A stretch of DNA of 48,464 bases from Halomonas sp. ML-15 (GCF_014779595.1 NZ_JACXZT010000005.1:1-48464); one strand, 5' to 3'. Positions 26,655 through 36,449 are shown, numbered from the stretch's first letter. Translations and numbers: made by a program. The notes: a model not told the origin generated them from the letters alone.

Positions 26655-28076
26655 ATGACCTTCAATGATCGGATCGCCTTCATGGGGCCGGACTTCCTGC
26701 TCGAGAACGAGCCGGCGCGTCGGCTCTATCACGAGCATGCCGCCGACATGCCGATCTGCGATTACCACTCGCACCTGAGTCCGGTAGAGATCGCCGACGA
26801 CCGGCAGTTCGACAACCTCACCGAGCTGTGGCTCAAGGGCGACCATTACAAATGGCGTGCGATGCGCTGCGCCGGTATCGACGAGCGCCGCATCACCGGT
26901 GACGTGAGCGATCGCGAGCGCTTCCAGGCCTGGGCCGAAACGGTGCCCGACTGCCTGGGCAACCCGCTCTACCACTGGACCCACCTGGAGCTGCGCCACC
27001 CGCTGGGCATCGAGAATACCCTGCTCTCGCCCGCCACCGCCGACGAGATCTGGACCACGGCTCGCGAACGGCTGGCGACGCCCCAATTGAGCGCCCAGGG
27101 CATTCTCGCGCGCTTCAATGTGCGCACCGTCTGTACCACTGACGATCCGGTCGACGATCTCGCGCTGCATCGTCGCCATGCCGAGAGCGGGGCGGCGCCC
27201 GCCATGCTGCCGACCTTTCGCGCCGATAGCGTACTCAAGATCGAGCAGCCCGGATTTCTCGACTATCTGGACGAACTCGAGCAGGCCAGCGGGGTTTCGA
27301 TTCGACGCTTCGACGACCTGCTTGCCGCGCTGGCCCAGCGCCTCGACCACTTCGCCGCCCACGGCTGCTGTCTATCCGACCATAGCCTGGAGAAACCGGT
27401 CTTCGTCACGCCGCCGAGTGTGGCCGAACTGGACCGGCTGCTCGACCGTCGACGCCAAGGCGAGACGCTCAGCGCCGAGCAGAACGGTGGCTTTACCACC
27501 GCGCTGCTGCTGTGGCTGGGACGCGAGTACGCCCGTCGCGGCTGGGTGATGCAGCTGCACCTGGGGGCGCTGCGCAGCCTGAGCCAGCGAGGGTTGGCCG
27601 AGATCGGCGCCAATAGCGGCTTCGATGCGATAGGCGACGTGACCTACGCCGAGCCGCTGGCGGCGTTACTCGATGCCCTCGACCGCGACCGGGCGCTGCC
27701 GCGTACGGTGGTCTACAACCTCAACCCGCGGGACAACGAGATGCTGGCGGGCCTGGTCGGTTCGTTCCCCAGCGACGGCATTCCCGGCAAGCTGCAGTTC
27801 GGCGCCGCCTGGTGGTTCAACGACCAGCGCGATGGTATCGAGCGTCAGCTCGTCACGCAGATGAACTTCGGCCTGCTGCGCCACTTCGTTGGCATGCTCA
27901 CCGATTCCCGCAGCCTGCTGTCGTTCTCGCGCCACGACTATTTCCGCCGCATTTTCTGCCAGCTGCTCGGCGCGCAGATCCAGCGCGGCGAGCTGCCGAA
28001 CGATATCGATCGCATCGGCGAGCTGGTGCGGGCGGTCTGTTACGACAATGTAGAGCGCTACCTCTTCGAGCGTTGA
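26655..28076 (+). CDS. uxaC: Uronate isomerase
   Basis: UxaC interconverts D-glucuronate with D-fructuronate and D-galacturonate with D-tagaturonate, the first step of hexuronate breakdown. The 473-aa length matches E. coli UxaC (470). Metal-binding ICDYHSHLSP near residue 33-42, FNVRTVCTTDDPVDDL, MQLHLGALR and the C-terminal LTDSRSLLSFSRHDYFRRIFC block are all family-specific. It follows TRAP 2 by 33 bp and precedes manD by 27 bp, so it is part of the same operon. Confidence 0.96.
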   Translation: MTFNDRIAFMGPDFLLENEPARRLYHEHAADMPICDYHSHLSPVEIADDRQFDNLTELWLKGDHYKWRAMRCAGIDERRITGDVSDRERFQAWAETVPDCLGNPLYHWTHLELRHPLGIENTLLSPATADEIWTTARERLATPQLSAQGILARFNVRTVCTTDDPVDDLALHRRHAESGAAPAMLPTFRADSVLKIEQPGFLDYLDELEQASGVSIRRFDDLLAALAQRLDHFAAHGCCLSDHSLEKPVFVTPPSVAELDRLLDRRRQGETLSAEQNGGFTTALLLWLGREYARRGWVMQLHLGALRSLSQRGLAEIGANSGFDAIGDVTYAEPLAALLDALDRDRALPRTVVYNLNPRDNEMLAGLVGSFPSDGIPGKLQFGAAWWFNDQRDGIERQLVTQMNFGLLRHFVGMLTDSRSLLSFSRHDYFRRIFCQLLGAQIQRGELPNDIDRIGELVRAVCYDNVERYLFER

Positions 28077-28103
28077 ACCTTTTTCTATTGCAACGGAATC
28101 GCC

Positions 28104-29315
28104 ATGAAGATCAGTGATGCCTATCTCATCGTCACCTCGCCGGGACGCAACTTCGTTACCCTCAAGATCGTCACCGAATCGGGCACCTACGGGATCGGCG
28201 ATGCCACCCTCAACGGTCGCGAAATGGCGGTGGTCGCCTACCTCGAGGAGCACGTGATTCCCGCCCTGATCGGCCGCGACGCGAGCCGCATCGAGGATAT
28301 CTGGCACTACCTCTATCGCGGCGCCTACTGGCGGCGCGGGCCGGTGACCATGACGGCGATTGCCGCCGTTGACCTGGCGCTGTGGGACATCAAGGCCAAG
28401 GCCGCCGACATGCCGCTCTACCAGCTGCTCGGCGGCAAGAGCCGCGAGCGGGTGATGACCTACGCCCACTGCACCGGGCGCGATATCGAGAGCTGCCTGG
28501 AGGAGGTCGAGCGGCACATTGCCCTGGGCTACCGCGCGGTGCGAGTCCAGGCCGGGGTGCCGGGCATCGCCACCATCTACGGGGTGGCCAAGCGCGAGGG
28601 CGAGCGCTACGAGCCCGCCGATTCCGAGCTGCCCGCCGAGCACGTATGGAGCTCGGAGAAGTACCTCAACCACGTGCCCAAGCTGTTTGCCGCGGTGCGC
28701 GAGCGCTTCGGCGACGATATCCACCTGCTCCACGATGTCCACCATCGGCTGACGCCCATCGAGGCGGCGCGCCTGGGCAAGGCGGTGGAGCCTTACCACC
28801 TGTTCTGGCTGGAGGACTGCGTGGCGGCCGAGAATCAGGAGAGCTTCCGCCTGATTCGTCAGCACACCACCACGCCGCTGGCGGTGGGCGAGGTGTTCAA
28901 CTCGATCCACGACTACCGCGAGCTGCTCGAGAACCAGCTGATCGACTATATCCGCACGCCGCTCTCCCACGGTGGTGGCATTACCCATGTGCGGCGCATC
29001 GCCGATCTGGCCGGGCTCTACCATGTGCGCACCGGCTTCCATGGGCCGACGGACCTGTCGCCGGTGTGCCTGGGCGCGGCCGTGCATTTCGATACCTGGG
29101 TGCCCAACTTCGGCATTCAGGAGCACATGCCCCATACGCCGGAGACCGACGCCGTCTTCCCCCACGACTACCGTTTCGAGGATGGTCACTTCCTGGTCGG
29201 CGAGACGCCGGGACACGGCGTCGATATCGATGAGGCGCTGGCCAAGCAGTACCCCTACAAGCGTGCCAGCCTGCCGGTCAACCGGCTCGAGGACGGCACC
29301 CTATGGCACTGGTGA
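28104..29315 (+). CDS. manD: D-mannonate dehydratase family protein (ManD/RspA, enolase superfamily)
   Basis: The ManD subgroup dehydrates D-mannonate and/or D-gluconate to 2-keto-3-deoxygluconate, with efficiencies that vary widely between members. The 403-aa length is typical. Metal ligands fit the family: Asp in [11 protein letters not shown] (about residue 210), Glu in WLEDCVA (about 236) and Glu in VGEVFNS (about 262); the catalytic His is in DVHH. The loop reads [12 protein letters not shown]; as I recall, Ala or Pro at this site separates high- from low-efficiency members, and Pro here would suggest low efficiency. Because a true uxuA lies downstream, this copy may serve another acid. 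An rspB-type dehydrogenase gene follows 10 bp later, repeating the rspA-rspB pairing. Confidence 0.92.
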   Translation: MKISDAYLIVTSPGRNFVTLKIVTESGTYGIGDATLNGREMAVVAYLEEHVIPALIGRDASRIEDIWHYLYRGAYWRRGPVTMTAIAAVDLALWDIKAKAADMPLYQLLGGKSRERVMTYAHCTGRDIESCLEEVERHIALGYRAVRVQAGVPGIATIYGVAKREGERYEPADSELPAEHVWSSEKYLNHVPKLFAAVRERFGDDIHLLHDVHHRLTPIEAARLGKAVEPYHLFWLEDCVAAENQESFRLIRQHTTTPLAVGEVFNSIHDYRELLENQLIDYIRTPLSHGGGITHVRRIADLAGLYHVRTGFHGPTDLSPVCLGAAVHFDTWVPNFGIQEHMPHTPETDAVFPHDYRFEDGHFLVGETPGHGVDIDEALAKQYPYKRASLPVNRLEDGTLWHW

Positions 29316-29325
29316 GGAGAACAAC

Positions 29326-30348
29326 ATGAAAGCATTCCAGGTCAACGCGCCGCTGGACTACCGGATCGCCGAGGTGGAGGTGCCGGTGGCCGCGCCTGGC
29401 GAGGCGCTGGTGCGCGTCGCCTATGCCGGTATCTGCGGGTCGGATATGCATATCATCCACGGCGACAACGCCTTCGTACGCTTTCCGCGCATCACAGGGC
29501 ATGAGTTCGCCGGCGTGGTGGAGGCGGTGGGCGAGGGCGTCGAGGGGGTGGCGGTGGGTGACCGGGTCTGCGTCGATCCGGTGGTCAGCTGCGGGCGCTG
29601 CTATCCCTGCCGTATCGGCCGGCCCAATGTGTGCACCGCCATGCAGGTGATCGGCGTGCATCGCGACGGCGGCTTCGAGGAGCGCGTCAACGTCCCGGCG
29701 GCCAACCTCCACGCCTTGCCGGACCATCTGTCGCTGGATATCGCCGCGCTGGTGGAGCCCTACAGCATCGCCGCCAATGTGCTCGACCGCATGCAGCCAC
29801 TGCCGGGGGACCGGCTGCTGATCTACGGTGCCGGGGTGATTGGCCTGACCGTGCTGCAGATGGCGCGGGCCAAGGGTATCGAGGAGGTGATCGTCAGCGA
29901 CGTGATCGACGAGCGCCTGGTCACGGCTCGCGAACTGGGCGCATGGCACACCCTCAACGGCAGCCGCGACGACGTCGAGGCCGAGATCATGCGTCTCACC
30001 GACGGCGAAGGGGTGCCGCTGATCGCCGATGCCGCCTGTGTGCCGGCGCTGCTGCCGCAGATGCTGCGCCTGGCCTCGGCGGCGGGGCGTGTCGGCCTGC
30101 TCGGTTTCAATCCCACACCCAGCGACCTGGTGCAGCTGGAGGTGATCAAGAAGGAGCTGACCCTGGTCGGCTCGCGACTCAACAACCGCAAGTTTCCGGA
30201 GGTGCTCGAGCTGCTCGCATCCGGGGCGCTCGACGGTGCGGCGCTGGTTAGCCACCGCCTGCCGTTCGACGAGATGCCCGGGGCCATCGAGATGCTCGAG
30301 CATCATCCCGAAAGGGCCCGCAAGGTGCTGATCGACATCGGTGCCTGA
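29326..30348 (+). CDS. rspB: Zinc-dependent dehydrogenase, RspB type (putative L-gulonate 5-dehydrogenase)
   Basis: This 340-aa medium-chain dehydrogenase aligns closely with E. coli RspB. The catalytic zinc site is seen in AGICGSDMH and GHEFAG, the structural zinc site in CGRCYPCRIGRPNVC, and the Rossmann NAD motif in YGAGVIGLTVLQMA. Family experience links RspB-like enzymes next to low-efficiency ManD proteins with oxidation of L-gulonate (or a related hexonate) to D-fructuronate, which UxuB and UxuA here could complete. GAGGAGAACA precedes the ATG at 29326; the frame is open upstream but overlaps manD. Substrate is inferred, not shown. Confidence 0.88.
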   Translation: MKAFQVNAPLDYRIAEVEVPVAAPGEALVRVAYAGICGSDMHIIHGDNAFVRFPRITGHEFAGVVEAVGEGVEGVAVGDRVCVDPVVSCGRCYPCRIGRPNVCTAMQVIGVHRDGGFEERVNVPAANLHALPDHLSLDIAALVEPYSIAANVLDRMQPLPGDRLLIYGAGVIGLTVLQMARAKGIEEVIVSDVIDERLVTARELGAWHTLNGSRDDVEAEIMRLTDGEGVPLIADAACVPALLPQMLRLASAAGRVGLLGFNPTPSDLVQLEVIKKELTLVGSRLNNRKFPEVLELLASGALDGAALVSHRLPFDEMPGAIEMLEHHPERARKVLIDIGA

Positions 30349-30419
30349 GGACCAACGGCATTCGCCAATGCCAACAGCACACTCATAACGCAAAACAACC
30401 AGTGCAGGAGATCCACGCC

Positions 30420-31388
30420 ATGTTCAAACGACTCATCACCGGCGCCGTCCTCGGCGTCACCCTGATCGGCAGCCAGGCCGCCCTGTCCGCCGACTTCACG
30501 CTGCGCTTCGGTCATCTGGCCAACGAGCAGAACATCTGGCACCAGGCCGCCGAGAAGTTCAAGGAGGCGGTCGAGGCCAACTCCGACGGCCGCATCGAGG
30601 TGCGCCTTTACCCCAACGAGCAGCTCGGTAGCGAGATGGATGTGATCAACAGCATCCAGCTGGGCACTGCGGAGATGACCATTACCGGGGAGAGCCTGCA
30701 GAACTGGGCGCCCAAGGCGGCGATGATGGCGGTGCCCTACGCCTTCCGCGATGCCGAACACCTGCATGCCGCGGTGAGCGGTGAGATCGGCGAGGAGATC
30801 GAGGCACAGATCACCGAGCAGGCCAACCTGGTGCCGCTGGCTTGGTTCGAACGCGGTCCCCGAGAGCTGACCGCCAATCGTCGCGTCGAACACCCCGATG
30901 ATCTCGACGGCATGCGCCTGCGGGTGCCCAACGTGCCGCTGTTCGTCGATACCTGGGAAGCGCTGGGGGCGCGGCCGACGCCGATGGCCTTCAGCGAGGT
31001 GTTCACCGCCCTGCAGCAGAACACCATCCAGGCCCAGGAGAACCCGCTTAGCCTGATCGAGAGCGCCAGCTTCTATGAGGTGCAGGATTACGTGAACCTC
31101 ACCGGTCATGTGCGTAGCTGGATCTATGTGGTTATCGGTCGGGACGCCTTGAATGGGATGCCGGAGGAGCTGCAACAGGTCGTCTGGGATGCCGCCGAGG
31201 TGATGCAGGACTATCAGGCGGACCTCTTCGTCGAGGACCAGGATCGCCTCGAAGAAGCCTTGCGCGACCGCGGCATGGAGTTCGTCGAGGTCGATATCGA
31301 GGCCTTTGCCGAGAAGGCGCGGCCGGCGGTGCTCGACGCGCTGGATGATGAGCAGCGTGCGCTGTTCGATGCCATCCAGGACCTGTAA
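30420..31388 (+). CDS. TRAP transporter substrate-binding protein (3)
   Basis: This 322-aa periplasmic protein has a Sec signal peptide (FKRLITGAVLGVTLIGSQA, cleavage after LSA) and a DctP fold with the substrate Arg in LDGMRLRVPNVP and the block MAFSEVFTALQQNTIQAQENP. The ATG at 30420 follows GCAGGAG; a GTG six codons upstream is less likely. It resembles TRAP 1 (MSLSEVFMALQTGVMDGQENP) more than TRAP 2 or 4. Flanked by manD-rspB and uxuB, it probably brings in a hexonate or hexuronate. Confidence 0.92.
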   Translation: MFKRLITGAVLGVTLIGSQAALSADFTLRFGHLANEQNIWHQAAEKFKEAVEANSDGRIEVRLYPNEQLGSEMDVINSIQLGTAEMTITGESLQNWAPKAAMMAVPYAFRDAEHLHAAVSGEIGEEIEAQITEQANLVPLAWFERGPRELTANRRVEHPDDLDGMRLRVPNVPLFVDTWEALGARPTPMAFSEVFTALQQNTIQAQENPLSLIESASFYEVQDYVNLTGHVRSWIYVVIGRDALNGMPEELQQVVWDAAEVMQDYQADLFVEDQDRLEEALRDRGMEFVEVDIEAFAEKARPAVLDALDDEQRALFDAIQDL

Positions 31389-31395
31389 GCCATTG

Positions 31396-31419
31396 GGGCG
31401 GGCACAGCGGTGCCCGCCC
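31396..31419 (+). other. Intergenic hairpin after the binding-protein gene
   Basis: GGGCGGGCAC pairs perfectly over 10 bp with GTGCCCGCCC around an AGCG loop, 7 bp after the TRAP 3 binding-protein stop and 15 bp before the dctQ start. No T-run follows. Confidence 0.65.
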
Positions 31420-31434
31420 GTGAGGGGCACGCCA

Positions 31435-32022
31435 ATGACCACACCCGAACACAAGGCTCTCGAGCGGGAGGCCCTCGAAAGCCTCGACACCCTCTCGGTG
31501 GTGCCCACCGTCCAAGGGCCGCTGGGGCGCCTGATCGGCTGGATCGATGCGCTCTTCACCGGCTTGGCGGTGGTGGCCCTGGTGGCCATCGCCGGCACCG
31601 TGCTGTTGCAGATTTCCGGTCGCCTGTTCCTACCGTTCCCGATGGCCTGGACCGAGGAGCTGTCGCGCTACCTGTTCGTTTACATGGTGGCGCTCTCGGC
31701 GGGGGTGGTGCTGCGCAAGAACCGCAACGTCAATGTCGAGCTTTTTCATCACTGCCTTGGGCCCCGTGCTCGCGCCGGCTATCAGGCGCTGGTGTGTCTG
31801 CTGATCGGCGGCTTCGCCTGGCTCGTGCTGCCCTACGCCTGGCAGTACGCCCAGAACGGCGCCTGGCAGACCTCGCCGACGCTCAGGGTCCCCATGCTCT
31901 ATATCTTCTTCTCCACCGTGGTGCTGTTCGGGCTGCTACTGCTCTACAGCGCCATCGGTTTTCTCGAGGGCCTGGTCGCCATGCTGCGACGGCCTGCTGA
32001 CCACGATGCAGAGGCGCGCTGA
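31435..32022 (+). CDS. TRAP transporter small permease, DctQ (3)
   Basis: The 195-aa protein has a polar N-terminal extension of about 35 residues, then four hydrophobic segments with the DctQ motif WTEELSRYLFVYMVALSAGVVLRKNRNVNVE. I start it at 31435 (MTTPEHKAL) after GAGGGGCACGCCA; the frame is open further up across the hairpin and binding-protein gene. Its stop codon abuts the dctM start with no gap. Confidence 0.88.
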   Translation: MTTPEHKALEREALESLDTLSVVPTVQGPLGRLIGWIDALFTGLAVVALVAIAGTVLLQISGRLFLPFPMAWTEELSRYLFVYMVALSAGVVLRKNRNVNVELFHHCLGPRARAGYQALVCLLIGGFAWLVLPYAWQYAQNGAWQTSPTLRVPMLYIFFSTVVLFGLLLLYSAIGFLEGLVAMLRRPADHDAEAR

Positions 32023-33303
32023 ATGGAAGTCATCCTGCTGTTCGTCACCTTTCTGGTGCTGCTGGTGGTTGGCCTGCCGATCGCCTTCGCCCTGGGGATC
32101 GCCTCGCTGGTCTACCTGCTGCTGGAGGGGATCTCGCTGACCATCGTGCCGCAACGCATGTATGCCGGTATCGATACCTTCGTGCTGCTCTGCATTCCCG
32201 GCTTCGTTCTGGCCGGCAACCTGATGAATGTCGGCAATATCACCGAGCACATCATCCGCTTTTCCAACGCCCTGCTGGGCCATATCCGTGGTGGTCTGGG
32301 GCTGGCCAACGTGGGCGGCTCGATGATCTTTGGCGGTATCTCGGGCACCGCCGTGGCCGACTCGGCGAGCATCGGCGCGGTGATGATTCCCGGCATGGCC
32401 CGCTCGGGTTACGACAAGCCCTTCGCCGCTGCGGTCACGGCGGCGTCTTCCACGGTGGGGCCGATCATTCCGCCCAGCGTGCCGATGATCATTGCCGGCT
32501 CGCTCTCCGGCGTTTCGGTGGGGCGGATGTTCTTGGCCGGCGCCATTCCCGGCCTGCTGCTGGGCCTGGCGATGATGGTCACGGTTTATATCCTCGCCGT
32601 GCGGCGTGGCTATCCCAAGGGCGAGCGCGCCACCTTCATGGAGCTGCTGCGCGAAGGGCGCACCGCCTTCTGGGCGCTGCTGATGACGGTGATCATCCTC
32701 TACGGCATCATCGGTGGCTTCTTTACCCCCACCGAAGCGTCCATCGTCGCCAGCCTCTATGCCCTGGTAGTGGGCATGTACGTCTACAAGGGGCTCTCCT
32801 GGCGCAAGCTGCCAGGGATTCTCAGCGACACGGTGCTGACCTCTTCGGCGCTGCTGCTGCTGGTGGGGCTGGCCAACCTGTTCGGCTGGATACTCACCAG
32901 CGAGCAGGTGCCGCAGATGATCGCCGCCCTGATCCTGTCGATCAGCGAAAACCCGCTTATCGTGATCCTGATCCTCAATCTGATCCTGCTGTTCGTCGGC
33001 GCCTTCATGGAGACCATCGCCGCGCTGATCATCCTCTTCCCGGCGCTGCTCGGCGTGGCCACTGGAGTGGGCCTCGACCCGGTGCACTTCGCCGTCATGG
33101 CGGTACTCAACCTGATGATCGGCCTGACCACGCCACCGGTGGGGGTCTGCCTGTTCGTCGTCGCCGGTATCGGCAAGCTGCCGATGCTCACCGTGGCCCG
33201 CGCCATCGTACCGTTTCTGATCTGCAATCTCGCCGTGCTGCTGCTGGTCTCCTACGTGCCGGCGGTGTCGCTGTGGTTGCCGACCCTGATCATGGGCGAA
33301 TGA
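32023..33303 (+). CDS. TRAP transporter large permease, DctM (3)
   Basis: The 426-aa channel subunit of TRAP 3 shows about 12 hydrophobic segments and family blocks LLCIPGFVLAGNLMNVGN, IFGGISGTAVADSASIGAVM, VGPIIPPSVPMIIAG and DPVHFAVMAVLNLMIGLTTPPVGVCLF. It ends 17 bp before uxuB, so transport and metabolism are probably cotranscribed. Confidence 0.94.
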   Translation: MEVILLFVTFLVLLVVGLPIAFALGIASLVYLLLEGISLTIVPQRMYAGIDTFVLLCIPGFVLAGNLMNVGNITEHIIRFSNALLGHIRGGLGLANVGGSMIFGGISGTAVADSASIGAVMIPGMARSGYDKPFAAAVTAASSTVGPIIPPSVPMIIAGSLSGVSVGRMFLAGAIPGLLLGLAMMVTVYILAVRRGYPKGERATFMELLREGRTAFWALLMTVIILYGIIGGFFTPTEASIVASLYALVVGMYVYKGLSWRKLPGILSDTVLTSSALLLLVGLANLFGWILTSEQVPQMIAALILSISENPLIVILILNLILLFVGAFMETIAALIILFPALLGVATGVGLDPVHFAVMAVLNLMIGLTTPPVGVCLFVVAGIGKLPMLTVARAIVPFLICNLAVLLLVSYVPAVSLWLPTLIMGE

Positions 33304-33319
33304 CTCGCCCCAAGGAGAC

Positions 33320-34792
33320 ATGATGTCCACCACTCACTACCCGGCGGCACCACGGCGCGGTGCCATCGCCATCGTTCACCTGGGCCTCGGCGCCTTTCAT
33401 CGTGCCCATCAGGCGATCTACCTGGAGCGCTATCGCCAGCGCAGCGGCGATGATGCCTGGGGCGTCAGCAGTGCCAACCTGCGTGGCAATGTCGGCCTGG
33501 TGGATGGCCTGGCCGCGGCCGGCCACCGCTACCATGTCGCCGAATACACCGATAGCGAGAACGTCGCCCTGCGCGAGATCGGGGTGGTCGAGGAGACGCT
33601 ATTCTCGGGGCGAGGCGCCGACGGCCACTGGGGGCGCGATCTTGAGGCATTGCTGGCGCGCATGGCCGCTCCCGAGACTCGCATCGTCACCCTCACCGTT
33701 ACCGAGAAGGGCTACTTCCTCAATCCGGCCAGCGGCGAGTTGCTGTTGGATGATCCGATGATCGCCTTCGACATTGCCCATTCCGCCGCGCCGCGCAGCG
33801 CTCCGGGCATCTTGGTCGAGGCGCTGGCGCGGCGGCGGGCTCAGGGCAGCGCGCCCTTTACGGTGCTCTGCTGCGACAATATGCCGGACAACGGCCAGCG
33901 CACCCGCAATGCTGTGCTGCAGCTGGCCGAGCGCCGCGATACTGGTCTGGCCGAGTGGATCGCCGCCGAGGTGGCCTTCCCCAGCAGCATGGTGGATCGC
34001 ATCGTCCCGGCGATGACCGACGCTGACTTCGCGCGCCTCGCCGAGCTAGGCGTCGAGGACCCCCAGGCGGTGATCTGTGAGGCGTTTAGCCAGTGGGTCA
34101 TCGAGGATGATTTTCCACAGGGGCGCCCGGCCTGGGAGGCCGAGGGCGTGGAGATGGTCGCCGATGTCGCGCCCTTCGAGACCATGAAGCTGCGCCTGCT
34201 CAACGGCAGCCACTCACTGCTCGCCTACCTGGGCGCCCTGGCCGGTATCGAGACGGTGTTCGAGGCGGTCAGCCGCGAGGATCTCAGGGCGCTGCTGCGG
34301 CGCTATATGCTCGACGAGGCGGCGCCGACCCTGGCCATGCCCGAGGGCACCGACCTGGCAGCCTATGCCGACTCGCTGCTGGTGCGCTTCGCCAACGATA
34401 GCCTGCGCCACCGCCTGCAACAGATCGCCATGGACGGCAGCCAGAAGCTGCCGCAGCGCTGGCTGCAGGGGGCCCTGGCGCGCATCGAGGCGGGCGGACG
34501 TGTGCCCTGCACGGCGCTGGGGCTGGCCGCCTGGATCCGCTACACCGCCGGCCATGATCTCAACGGGCAAGCCTACCCGGTGGACGATCCGCTGGCGTCG
34601 CGCTTCGCTGAGCTCCATCAGCGCCACGCCAATGACCCGGGGAGGCTGGTCGCCGCCTTCCTGGCCATGGACGATGTGGTGCCGCCGGCCCTGGCGGGCA
34701 ATAGCGACTTCGTGCTGGCGGTGTCGAACGCCTACCGCCGCTTGACCGAACAGCACCTCGCCGGGGCGCTCGCCGCCCTCGAGCGAAGCTGA
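33320..34792 (+). CDS. uxuB: D-fructuronate reductase (mannonate oxidoreductase)
   Basis: UxuB reduces D-fructuronate to D-mannonate with NADH. The 490-aa protein is a polyol-specific long-chain dehydrogenase with N-terminal Rossmann motif IVHLGLGAFHRAHQAIYLE and the catalytic Lys-Asn-His set in MKLRLLNGSHSLLAYLG (about residues 289-305). NMPDNGQRTRNAVLQL and VAFPSSMVDRIVPAMTD are typical of the UxuB/mannitol dehydrogenase family. Two ATGs are tandem; 33323 is better spaced from AAGGAG than 33320. Its normal partner uxuA is 4 kb downstream, separated by an AT-rich transporter cassette. Confidence 0.93.
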   Translation: MMSTTHYPAAPRRGAIAIVHLGLGAFHRAHQAIYLERYRQRSGDDAWGVSSANLRGNVGLVDGLAAAGHRYHVAEYTDSENVALREIGVVEETLFSGRGADGHWGRDLEALLARMAAPETRIVTLTVTEKGYFLNPASGELLLDDPMIAFDIAHSAAPRSAPGILVEALARRRAQGSAPFTVLCCDNMPDNGQRTRNAVLQLAERRDTGLAEWIAAEVAFPSSMVDRIVPAMTDADFARLAELGVEDPQAVICEAFSQWVIEDDFPQGRPAWEAEGVEMVADVAPFETMKLRLLNGSHSLLAYLGALAGIETVFEAVSREDLRALLRRYMLDEAAPTLAMPEGTDLAAYADSLLVRFANDSLRHRLQQIAMDGSQKLPQRWLQGALARIEAGGRVPCTALGLAAWIRYTAGHDLNGQAYPVDDPLASRFAELHQRHANDPGRLVAAFLAMDDVVPPALAGNSDFVLAVSNAYRRLTEQHLAGALAALERS

Positions 34793-34872
34793 CGATGCCG
34801 TGGTGCAGATAAATAAGCAGCCGGACTGGCATATTAAAACTATTTGTTCGGCCGCATTAATGGAGAGTGCTC

Positions 34873-35874
34873 ATGAAAAAAATGCCATTGCTTTTAGGTC
34901 TCTCAGGCGTGCTGTTGCTCGTTAGTGCATGCGGGCAAGACGCTACTGAAGAAGGCGCGACGTCCAATGAGGTGTATAAGCTAAGTGTTGGCATCGCAAT
35001 GAATGACAGGGATCCCATGTACGAGGGGGTAGTGAGATTTAAAGAGGCAGTAGAGTCGCGTACAGAGGGTGGTGTTGAAGTCGAAGTATTTTCCAGCTCA
35101 CAGCTAGGGAGTACCGCCGATCTACTGGAGCAAGCAAGAGTCGGTGCCAATGTGTCCACCTTGACGGATGCAGGCCCGCTTGGAGACATCGTAAGAGAAA
35201 TTTCGATACTACAAGCCCCCTATATCGTCGATAACCTGGACGAGGGGCGAGAGCTGGTAGCATCAGATCTATTCAAGGGGTGGGAGGCTGAATTGGAGCC
35301 TGAGGGATTGAAAGTCTTGTCTTTCAACTGGTTTCAGGGAGAGCGACATTTGGCAACGACCCGCCCCGTTTTGACGCCAGACGATCTGAGCGGCATGGCG
35401 ATTCGTACCAATGGCACCTCAATCGTCAATAAAGCGATCGAGGTGATGGGTGGTAATCCAACGGGTCTGGCATGGGCCGAATCCTACCCGGGCCTGCAGC
35501 AAGGGGTTATCGATGGGGTTGAAGCCCATTACTCTGCTATTCATGGTGCGCGCCTGCCAGAAGTCATCGATTCCATCGCGAAGACAGGCCATTTTCAGCT
35601 CCTGACTGCGTTGACTGTTGGCACTCAGTGGTTTGACCGACTGCCGCCAGAGTACCAGGAGATATTGGTTGAAGAGTCAGTTGATGCCGGGGAGTTTGCC
35701 TCGAGTCTGAATGTGGAAAAGTCTAGAGAGTACGAAGAAACAATGGCGGCCGAAGGTGTGAGTATCCATCAAGTGGACGTCGCATCGTTTAGGGAAAGGT
35801 CAGATCGCTTCTATGATGAATTCGAAGACTTTAAAGAGCTTCGAGAGGAGATTGACGAATACCTTGGTAAATAA
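34873..35874 (+). CDS. TRAP transporter substrate-binding lipoprotein (4)
   Basis: The 333-aa protein starts with a lipoprotein signal (KKMPLLLGLSGVLLLVSAC, lipobox VSAC), so it is probably anchored to a membrane rather than free in the periplasm, unlike the three other TRAP binding proteins here. The DctP fold follows, with the carboxylate Arg in LSGMAIRTNGTS and LAWAESYPGLQQGVIDGVEA. ATG 34873 follows GGAGAG with 7-nt spacing. Base composition and codon use are visibly AT-richer than in the flanking uxuB and uxuA. Sequence is closest to the TRAP 2 binding protein. Confidence 0.9.
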   Translation: MKKMPLLLGLSGVLLLVSACGQDATEEGATSNEVYKLSVGIAMNDRDPMYEGVVRFKEAVESRTEGGVEVEVFSSSQLGSTADLLEQARVGANVSTLTDAGPLGDIVREISILQAPYIVDNLDEGRELVASDLFKGWEAELEPEGLKVLSFNWFQGERHLATTRPVLTPDDLSGMAIRTNGTSIVNKAIEVMGGNPTGLAWAESYPGLQQGVIDGVEAHYSAIHGARLPEVIDSIAKTGHFQLLTALTVGTQWFDRLPPEYQEILVEESVDAGEFASSLNVEKSREYEETMAAEGVSIHQVDVASFRERSDRFYDEFEDFKELREEIDEYLGK

Positions 35875-35900
35875 ATTGGTGGCGTTCCTGGAGGTTACTT

Positions 35901-36413
35901 ATGAATAAAGCAATTAACTTTTTGGTTGGGGTAGAGGAGTTTATCTCCAGGGCGCTGCTGGTATGTGTCGTATTTTTGGTGTTCTTTGCTGCAGTTGGGC
36001 GCTGGTTTGGCCTGCCCGTTGCCTGGTCGGTGAATATTGCACAGCTACTTTTCGTATGGATTATCTTTCTAGGAGCCAATCAGGCTCTGAGAAATGATAA
36101 GCATATTGGAGTCGATATTTTGACAAGTCGCTTTCCTGATAAGTTGCAGAAGCTGATTGCGTTGGGCGTTTTTGTCTTGGTTTCGGCTTTTCTGGCTTTC
36201 ATTATCGTGCGCGGAGTAAGTCTAAGCATCGACAATGCCTCGAGGACCATAAGCAATACGTCTATCAGCTATTCCTATATAACGATGGCTGTTCCCGTGG
36301 GCTGTCTGTTGATGCTTGCTACCACGCTGAGAAAGGTGCAGCTCCTGGTGGCGAATATTCGTCTCCAGCGTCATGGAGAGCCATTAGAGAGTAGTGATGA
36401 TGTTGGCTATTGA
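35901..36413 (+). CDS. TRAP transporter small permease, DctQ (4)
   Basis: The 170-aa protein has four hydrophobic segments and the DctQ block VNIAQLLFVWIIFLGANQALRNDKHIGVD. GGAGGTTACTT gives a good ribosome site. It is only 26 bp from the binding-protein stop and lacks the hairpin seen at this place in the other three TRAP operons. AT-rich like its neighbours. Confidence 0.9.
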   Translation: MNKAINFLVGVEEFISRALLVCVVFLVFFAAVGRWFGLPVAWSVNIAQLLFVWIIFLGANQALRNDKHIGVDILTSRFPDKLQKLIALGVFVLVSAFLAFIIVRGVSLSIDNASRTISNTSISYSYITMAVPVGCLLMLATTLRKVQLLVANIRLQRHGEPLESSDDVGY

Positions 36414-36449
36414 TAGCTTTAGTCCTGCCGGTCAAAAAGGATAATAGAG

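Noticed and set aside
27666-29216. 516-codon minus-strand frame opposite uxaC and manD
   Set aside because: The plus-strand genes are unmistakable enzymes; the antisense frame has no ribosome site or recognisable domain.
31936-33333. 465-codon minus-strand frame opposite the TRAP 3 DctM gene
   Set aside because: The translation is a His/Gln/Asp-rich low-complexity string, typical for the complement of membrane-protein codons.
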